Origin: Coleophoma eucalyptorum
Lineage: Eukaryota; Ascomycota; Leotiomycetes; Helotiales; Dermateaceae
Assembly (NCBI GenBank): GCA_026120035.1
Contig: JALRME010000041.1
Span: 124,001-188,000, forward strand
Length of the DNA stretch: 64,000 nt
Direction: 5' to 3'
Notes under the pieces: model-generated
Databases searched by the model: none
What the model was told of the DNA's origin: nothing
The model's input: only the letters and a program-made list of their open reading frames with translations
Shown here: one piece after another, positions 56,576-64,000 of the stretch
Layout of the letters: each line of letters starts with the position of its first letter
Position numbering within the stretch: position 1 is the stretch's first letter
Made by a program: the position numbers and the translations under genes

Positions 56576-58105
56576 ATGACGACGACAACAGCTAGTGTCG
56601 CAACTGTTCTTTCCGACATCCAGGACTATGATGACCCCAGTCATGTGTATTACAATTCTGGAGGTTATCGTATGTCCCGACCAGTATTGACGGGGCCGGA
56701 TTCCAAGCAGACTTTCACCTCTATTCCTACAGTTGACGTATCCAATGTCTTTTCACCAGACTTTAAGGTCCGCCAGGCAATTGCTAAAGAGGTGGCAAAG
56801 GCAGCCGAAGAAGTAGGCTTTTTCTACGCAACCAATCCACCGGTTTCTTACGAGAAAATGGGTGCGTATTTATGGACCCTTGGTGAAGACAACGAGGAGC
56901 GAAGGGCGAGTCATTTAAATTGCTATAGAAACCGCTAACCCTTAACATAGATGCCGCATTAGAAATTATGAAGACATTTTTCCGAATGCCTCAAGAAGAG
57001 CTAGTAACTTTCCACTTTCCTATTGCCCTCTCGAAATCGCGCTTATGCCGGGCCACGACAAAAACAAAATCTTGTCATAACAAGGCTGATGAAATCTGTT
57101 AGCTGAAACTTCATGTCGACAATAGCCAAGGAGTGAAGGGCTACCTTCCTTTCAAATTTCATGATGGAAGCAACCGGCGAGCATCGTTCAGCCTGGGCAG
57201 GGATTATACCAATCTCGAACAACAATTTATCAACGTTGCACCCCCTGGAACTGTGTCCGTGAACCAGTGGCCTGACGAAACCCTACCAGAGTTCCGAAAG
57301 ATCATTTACGAATATTGTCAGTAAAGAAGTTCTGAGAGAGATAAGTAGTGGCGATGCTCACTATTTCTAGATCAGGACGTGTTTAAGTTTGCAAGAAAAA
57401 TGCTCCAAATCTTTGCCCTCGCTCTTGGTCTAGAGGAGACTGACTTAGATGAAACCTTTCACTATCCTTTGAATGATATTACAATGCAGTACTATCCCGT
57501 GCAAGATCTTAATGAGCAGTCATCAATCAGCCCACATGCTGACTATGGTGGTATGGCGTCCTCTTCTGTTCACTACAATTACAGACCAACTAATCGTGGC
57601 TCCAGGCTTCACCCTTCTTTGCCAAGGTGAGACTTTTCCCCCATAGGCGTATACTACTTCTGGAGGTACGCTCATACTCTGCTCAGATCAAGTAGGAGGT
57701 CTCGAGGTTTTGAATGCAAACGGGAAATGGGTCCCGGCACCACCAAACGAGCATTCGTACATAGTCAATACTGGCAGCTACATGGAGGTGCTCTCAAACT
57801 CTCGTTTCCCAGCTACAGTTCATCGAGCGTTTGGGAATTCCAGATGTGAGCGGTTCTCACTACCATTTTTCTTCAACCCTGATCCAAGCTCCATCATCGA
57901 GCCACATCCGAAGCTTCTGGCTTCAGGCGAAAAGTCCGCATTCGAGCCGCAAAACGTTAGTCGGCGGACTATGAAAGGCATCATGTCTAATAGACCAAAT
58001 CACCCGTTCTTGACTAAATTGAGAGGACTCGGTTTAAAAGAGGAGGAGTTAACATATGAACTTGTTCTGAAACCCATTGAAGATATTACCTCTATGTATG
58101 CCTAG
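56576..58105 (+). CDS. 2-oxoglutarate/Fe(II)-dependent dioxygenase (isopenicillin-N-synthase-like)
   Basis: Predicted 389-aa protein from six exons: 56576-56861, 56951-57003, 57103-57316, 57371-57547, 57606-57626 and 57687-58105. Exon 5 is only 21 nt and supplies GFTLLCQ, completing HADYGGFTLLCQDQVGGLEV, the iron-binding strand. The N-terminal DIOX_N block is IPTVDVSNVFSP, AAEEVGFFYATNPPV. Iron ligands: His and Asp in PHADYG (about 239/241) and His in TVHRAFG (about 296); the 2OG-binding Arg-x-Ser is RFSLPFF. IPNS-like fungal members include thymine-7-hydroxylase-type enzymes and many oxidases of natural products. Divergent pairing with an NCS1 permease points to nucleobase oxidation, but this is inference. 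Confidence 0.9.
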
Positions 58106-58232
58106 ATATTACTTGTCAGGCTTAGTTCAGCGAAAGTTGCTGTAGAGACAAAGGGCCAGAGCAAGGATGTATTTATACAGATTACTGCAAATGGGTTTAT
58201 TGAAATCATCTATATTAAATTGGGCATCTAAA

Positions 58233-60555
58233 TTACATATAACCTCGAGTTAATGGATCGTCTAAAAATGGCGTGTAAAAATCATCTTCCCCAAAAAAGG
58301 TATTCACCTGGTCTAAAATATCAAGCTCAGAATTAACTCTTTCGGAAAACTGGTTCTCAGCGCTGAAATTCGTATTCTGGTGGCTCGAAGGCATTGTGTT
58401 GTTGATCGCTTTCGCTAATTGCGATATCTCACTCATATCTAATTTCCTAAATCGCTGTTGGGGTCCTTGGTTTAAGAGATATTCAATGATTTGAATTCCA
58501 CGCTCAACAATTGAGCTAGGGCGTGCTGAACTTTTCAATCGAGTGAGACATTGATGCATTAAATCCATGTCGTTTTCCTCGAGAGTATGTTTTTCTGCCG
58601 TGAATAGCGAGTTTAGAGTCATTATCAGGCAACCACTGATAACATGAGTCGGAATCGTCCATATTTCGGTGATAATTTCCCCGTTAGAATCGAGATAGGA
58701 TCGAAGTATATTGCGTGCAGCAGCCAAAGAGACGAACCGGGAGTAATGGTATCGTCTATCCTGGAAGCTGCGACAGAAAAAGGAGCGATGTATCATCAAC
58801 CTCTGGTGCCAGCTCGCAATGAGCAAGGCGCACCGCTGCGATGAGAGATGCTTGCCCTTGTTGGACCCAGACTCTGTGTTAGATTGCTCATTCTCGGATA
58901 TCTCATTCATGATCGCCTCTAGTTGACTATCGGCCGACAGGACTTCATCAAAGCAATCCCCGACCGAGCCATTCCGTACATTTATCGCACAAAGTCGGTC
59001 AAACAGATTACGATATTGGGACGTAAGTTTGAAGAGAAAGATCATGTAAGTACTCTGAGTCTGAACGAACAATGGGAGATCTGAAAAGGTTCCGTTTTGG
59101 GTTGCACCATCAAAATCTTCTCGGCAATTCGCAGGAGCAGAAGTGGTTCCATGACTTGGAGAGACTGAGTAGGATTTTTTTGACCCAATCAAGTACCAAT
59201 CCTGGATACATAAGAAGTACCAAATTCTTTTGCGGACCTCTCTGTCGACGAGTTGTGCAAAGGACAATGACTGAGGTGTCGCAGAATCTTGCAGATGTAG
59301 TCTGTGACAATGGTTTTGTGCCATGGTATTCGCACAAGATAGTAATAGTTTCATTCTTCTTTCATCTCTGTATCCAAGATTAGAATGCAAACATTTTCAT
59401 GCATGTATACTGGTTAAGGAGATACGCTGGAGATTCGAATACGGCAAAAGGGTTTGGGCATACCCAAATGAATGTGCACATAGTAAAATTACAGAAATTG
59501 CCTGCAAAGAATGGACTGGGCGAGTATCAGTTAGAGACTCTAATGAGTGAAGGTCCGGGCTCACTTGACTGTATGACCATGAAGTCTGACTTCATGATTG
59601 CATCAATGGTTATCCGGTAAAGCTTCCTGGAAACATCATATCCATTATGAAGTCCCAGATCTTCATGTTGACTATTTGTCATATAATAAACACCTGTCTA
59701 CTGTTTGAAATATTTTTGTTCACTTTAGCCGATGTTGTCTATGTAGAAACTTCGAATACTCACACAAAGAACCGCACAGTATAGGCTCAGCCATGCTGCA
59801 TCTCGTTGGAGTCGTCTAGAAAGGTAGGCCTCACACTCTTTAATAAAGAATGGCATATAGATAACATTATGCATCCAAGCAACATACGTCTTAGAAAACT
59901 TTAAGATTTCCCAAGCTTTCTGTGGGTCGATGAGATGTTGGAGTTCTTCGATCAGAACCAGCATGGCTGGTGACGGCATAATCTTAGGGCTTTGGTCCCG
60001 GTGTGTTCCCCATGCAAGAGATTCCAGTGACATAGCAGCCTCAATGGCAAGGTCACTTTCACTAGCATCATCTCGGTTTTCTCTAGATGGCTGTATAGCT
60101 TCCTGAGCGCTCATTGATTGAGCAACGTTTGGAGAACTTTCGTTTTCATAATGGGCTCGCGTTTGTGGCAATAGGCCCAGATTTGGAAGGAAATTTCCTG
60201 TCCATGTGGCAGCTGGGACATCATCTGGGATTATTCTCAGGCTTGAACTTGGTGATCGTGTTGTCTGCCCCTGTTCTGCAGGCGAGAAAGTAGGACGACC
60301 CACGTTTGCCACAGACTTCGTGGCATACAACGGACCGCAGGTTCTGGGTCTGCCAGCAAGCTTCCGTGGCAGGCTCTGGGTGCTTTGGGTGCTCTGAGTG
60401 CTCAGAATGACAGCTTCGCGATGGCATCGATCTTCTGTGCCTCGTTCTATACAGTTAGAACACGGGATTGTCTTCGAGCAGCGGAGCTTCCGCCGAGTAC
60501 AGAGCACACATGACTGTGGAGCCCGCTGCGTAATTCTTCTCTGGGTTGGTAACAT
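58233..60555 (-). CDS. Zn(II)2Cys6 transcription factor
   Basis: Model of 682 aa from exons 60555-59764, 59585-59464 and 59367-58233. The start is the first in-frame ATG. The zinc cluster CVLCTRRKLRC..CSNC..RC (residues about 16-44, C-X2-C-X6-C-X5-C-X2-C-X8-C) is followed by a STQ repeat (STQSTQSTQ) and a low-complexity linker. The fungal regulator domain runs through HSLQAISVILLCAHSFG joined to DERRMKLLLSCANTMAQNH, then DREVRKRIWYFLCIQDWYL. The middle exon and its 5' acceptor are the weakest part of the model. Nuclear regulator; targets unknown, with the dioxygenase, permease and sugar transporter as neighbours. Confidence 0.8.
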
Positions 60556-61429
60556 TCTAGATCGCTTGCAACGTGTGGGAAGTAAAGCACTGCAAAGCCC
60601 AGAGGTAGATGGCAGAAGATTCAGAAAATTTCGCAATTAATTCCATCCCCGTCGACATAGTATCGCTGGGTCGTTAAGCTGTTAGAGGCGGCGGGGGTGG
60701 ATGCTTTTTGCTTATCTCGGCCGGGTTATGGTGATCACTCTGGACCATCAGACAAATAATGTTAAATAATAATTAATTATCAGACAGTAATTTTGTGTCT
60801 CCCACTTATCTTATCAATGCAACCCTCGTTTCTATGATTGCAATACACGGAAGTATAGATAGGCGAGCCAATTGTGCTAACGGTGAAAGATGAAGACCAT
60901 AGATTCCCACCTTTACCTCGTTAGAATATCCTGGCGGGAGTAACTCTTTGTGCACCCGCATTCGCGAAGCTTCTCCACTCTACAACTAATATTATAAGGC
61001 CGCTCTTCAAGTCAAAAAAGGACAGAAGGTCACAGCTTTCAACACATATGGTAAACCACTTGTGGAGTTTGGGGCTTCAATCCGAATGATCTTTATGACT
61101 TTCGCTCCGTGGTGCATACGAGGACCATTCTCGCGAAAGCATCTTTAAATAAAGGCGATAGAATTTGTAACACTAGACGCAAGACCAAACTATACTACCA
61201 ACGGCGTCCACGACTTTATATGGTCTGCGTGGTACGCCGAGATAATGGGATTCAAGGTTACGATGGTTACCACGATAAATGCACCGACAGTATGCATAAA
61301 GCTCTGAGTTTTGCACTGGAGATGACTGCTATTAGTGTCTGCCACTTCTATTTATTAATGTACACTTTCGGCTCATAACGCTATAATTTACTATTGACTT
61401 TGAGAGTCTACAGCTCATTTCTGTCTCTA
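60556..61429. other. Upstream region of the regulator and 3' flank of the sugar transporter
   Basis: No gene. An 89-codon frame at 61109-61378 has no domain. Confidence 0.45.
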
Positions 61430-63131
61430 TTACTTGGTCTCATTTATAACGATTCCTTTGCTCCCTATTTCAGCCTGCTCTAATCCAATAATTTGCAAGT
61501 CTTCTTTATCCTCAAACAACGTAGACAGCTCTTCAAGAGAATATCCCTTCGTCTCGGGAAAGAAGAAATAAATTATGGCTGTCTGGAAAAGAATTAGCTA
61601 TAACTTATTTTAATGCACATGGGGCAATAACTTACACCTAGAATAAGCATTCCCAGATAGAAGACATAATACCAGTATCCGATGTTATTGAGAGCAATTG
61701 GGTTGACATATTGATTGACTGTAAGTGCAGCTTGTGAGACAGCAATTTGTACAGCCAACCCGCGGGCTCTGATGTTGAATGGGAGGATTTCCGTAGCGTA
61801 GCAGTAAAGTAGTGGATTACAAGCAACATTGAACGCTGCATCGTAGAGGAACAGAAAGACCACAACGGTATAGGCGGCGGGTTGCGATCCTTTCTTGGCG
61901 TACATAGCGCTGGCAATGGTGAGTGGCACATTTGCAATTATCATCCCAATGAACGACGCAAGCCAAAGTGGTCGCCTTCCAACGCGGTCGACGAGAAATG
62001 CTCCAAGCACAGCGCATAGAAGGTTCCATATCTGAAGGCCACCGTTGATGCCGGTTTGGGAATTAGTACTAGTGATTCCGATACTGTCAAGAATCGGAGA
62101 GAAATAGTATGAAATAACGCCTTGTCCATTCCAGAGTGTCAATAAGGCAACTGCTATACAGATTCCGAAGCGTTTACGGTTTGCGGAAGATCGAAGAACT
62201 TCAGCCCAAGAGGCGGATTTGCTAGCTTGACCAATCCTAATGGAGGAAGAGATTTCGTCGATTTCAAACTGGACGAGAGGGTCATCCACACTCCCGTTGG
62301 CATGATAGCGATTTAGGATAGCAGTAGCTTCATCGATTCTCCCTTTCGAGTAGAGCCAGCGAGGAGACTCGGGAATGAATGGAATGGCCAACGCCACAAA
62401 TAAAGCTGGGAGTCCTTGAATTAAAGATGGGATTCTCCAGGACCAGGATGATGCCACCATATGTCCAGTCCCAAAAGTTGTCCAGGCGGCAATAATGGAC
62501 CCCACGTACCACAGGCAGTTGAACTTGCGTAGCATGTTAGCTAAATTCTTCTCTTATAATAGAAATTCACCGCCATACCATAGAAGAGAGAGTTCCTCGC
62601 ATGCGCGGATGTGCTATCTCATTTACAAGACTAGGGCCAGCACAGCAAGTGAAGCTTATCCCAAGACCGATGATCAGACGGCCTGCAATGAACATTCCAG
62701 AACTCTGAGCTGCAGTCTGAAGCACGGTTCCCACTACCGTAAGTATGGAACCGACAAATATCGCAGTCCGTCGACCAAATCTGTCAGCTGTTGGAGCAGC
62801 AACAAAGGCTCCAATGAACCCCCCAATAAAGACAACGGCAGTGATCAAGCCTACTTTGGACGAGCTAGGGTGGCCCATTGCTGTTTTTCCGTCAGTTCTA
62901 CGACCGTGTCTGTCATAATCGGGACTACGCACCGCTGATCCACGGATTCATTGCTTGGAAACTTCCAACGACACTTTCATCATATCCTACAGTCATCTGT
63001 GAAACCAGAATGCACATCTGCCAAAAGACAAGCTTCCGCAGCCCATTGTCTCGCCACCACTTGGGATCAGTAGCGTTGGGCAGGGAACGCCAGGCGAGAG
63101 GAGAGGAAACTGAGACTTCCGGAAGGGTCAT
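61430..63131 (-). CDS. MFS sugar transporter (lactose/hexose permease-like)
   Basis: Predicted 513-aa protein from exons 63131-62933, 62880-62579, 62523-61636 and 61582-61430. Sugar-porter signatures: GYDESVVGSFQAM in TM1, the motif after TM2-TM3 ADRFGRRTA, GRLIIGLGIS, PESPRWLYSKGR between the two halves, VDRVGRRPLW, and PETKGYSLEELS near the C-terminus. Expected length and topology are those of a 12-TM plasma-membrane sugar:H+ symporter. Close groups carry lactose, galactose, hexoses or hexuronates; the exact sugar cannot be told. Confidence 0.92.
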
Positions 63132-64000
63132 TTCTTATCAAACTTGCTGCTTCAATGGTGATCTGAAGCCAAGTCCTGTGGAAAACTCCTGCTCTTTATG
63201 GCGGATCTCCTAAGGACGCTCTTATCTGGGTGTGGGCGTCAATGATTTGCCATGATCCAGCCACAGAGTCGGCAATCGCCTAGAGCTTGGTAGAGAGGCC
63301 CGATTCTAGGGCAGCCATGAAGTAAAAGACTATACATCCAAGTATAATTCTCTCTACTAGTGATATATCCCAAGAGCTCGCGCGAAACTCGCCCGCCTTG
63401 ATGTCACGTAGGTTCAGTCACGTGGCAGAATTCTCCCAAACTCGCGCGAGTCTCGCGCGAGAATCTCTCGCCTGGCTCTCCATTGGTCACCTCACTCACA
63501 ATGCAGCTCCCGCTCTCACTTGATTAAGGCTCGCGCAAGGATCTCAATGCAACTTGGCGAGTTCGTGTGTTTTCCATCTGCCCCGCGGGCATCGTGACTG
63601 TGGGCGATTGTGATTCATGCCTGGATTTTACCACTATGAAGTAAGTGGTGTATATAACTGAGTGCCGCCGCGCTATACGCTCGGAACCTTGAATTTGCAG
63701 CATCACATATCACCTATCAGAGTATGCATACCAAATAGCTTGGTGATAAACAGTATAGGACGTTATCCATAATTCCATCCCATATAGCATGCTCGACTCT
63801 TTCTGGAAAGTAGAAGTGTGTAACAATCATGAGGGCACTGTATCTTGTTTTACAGCGCTTTTCTCTTTGTTATATGAATAGACACATTGACTTTAGGCAA
63901 ACATTTGCCTTGGCTGTAGAAAAAAAACAGCAACTAAAAAAATCAGATGTGTACGTGCCAGAGAGAACATAGAACTATGTCGCTCCGATCTATAAGAGTG
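63132..64000. other. Upstream flank with CTCGCGCGAG palindromes
   Basis: No gene. The stretch 63374-63540 holds several copies of CTCGCGCGAG or close variants, an alternating CpG palindrome: CTCGCGCGAAACTCGCC near 63377, two overlapping copies near 63443-63465, and GGCTCGCGCAAGG near 63529. Confidence 0.5.

Overview
The window is nuclear DNA from a filamentous ascomycete (Pezizomycotina). Genes carry many short introns (mostly 45-60 bp, GT..AG with CTRAY-like branch sites). Families are typical of that group: Zn(II)2Cys6 regulators, MFS transporters, a NACHT NLR, a Pth11/SAT4 rhodopsin-fold protein and a Fot/pogo-type transposon. A Leotiomycete-like source is possible, but I cannot prove a species. 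I rebuilt gene models by hand; splice phases were checked so that exon lengths sum to a multiple of three in each multi-exon gene.

Layout. 1-3 kb: a SAT4/Pth11-like membrane protein. 4-21 kb: an accessory block holding a NACHT NLR ending in C2H2 zinc fingers, a 2-kb cluster of diverged short repeats, a SNF2-RING helicase, a PNP-domain protein with an in-frame stop, a DHA2 exporter, a 926-bp TA-flanked inverted-repeat transposon decayed by C-to-T changes, and a TPR fragment. 22-31 kb: HxxxD acyltransferase, SAM methyltransferase, Zn2Cys6 regulator, GNAT acetyltransferase and isochorismatase-fold hydrolase. 33-45 kb: DJ-1/PfpI protein, then a Zn2Cys6 regulator, a secreted GH106-like alpha-L-rhamnosidase and a Dal5-type transporter, which look like a rhamnoside-use module. 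45-53 kb: haloacid dehalogenase, FAD amine/amino-acid oxidase, DHA1 exporter and aldo-keto reductase. 53.0-53.7 kb: a scar where the 3' ends of a regulator and an MFS gene meet head to head. 54-64 kb: an NCS1 nucleobase permease divergent from a 2OG-Fe(II) dioxygenase across a GATA-rich promoter, a third Zn2Cys6 regulator and a sugar transporter.

Main points for follow-up: the interspersed repeat cluster at 8.2-10.2 kb, the NCS1/dioxygenase pair (possible pyrimidine scavenging), the rhamnosidase module, the NLR-C2H2 fusion, the PNP gene interrupted by TGA, and several odd gene structures (18-nt and 21-nt micro-exons, a 35-nt intron, two GC-AG introns in one gene). No tRNA, rRNA or CRISPR array was recognised.
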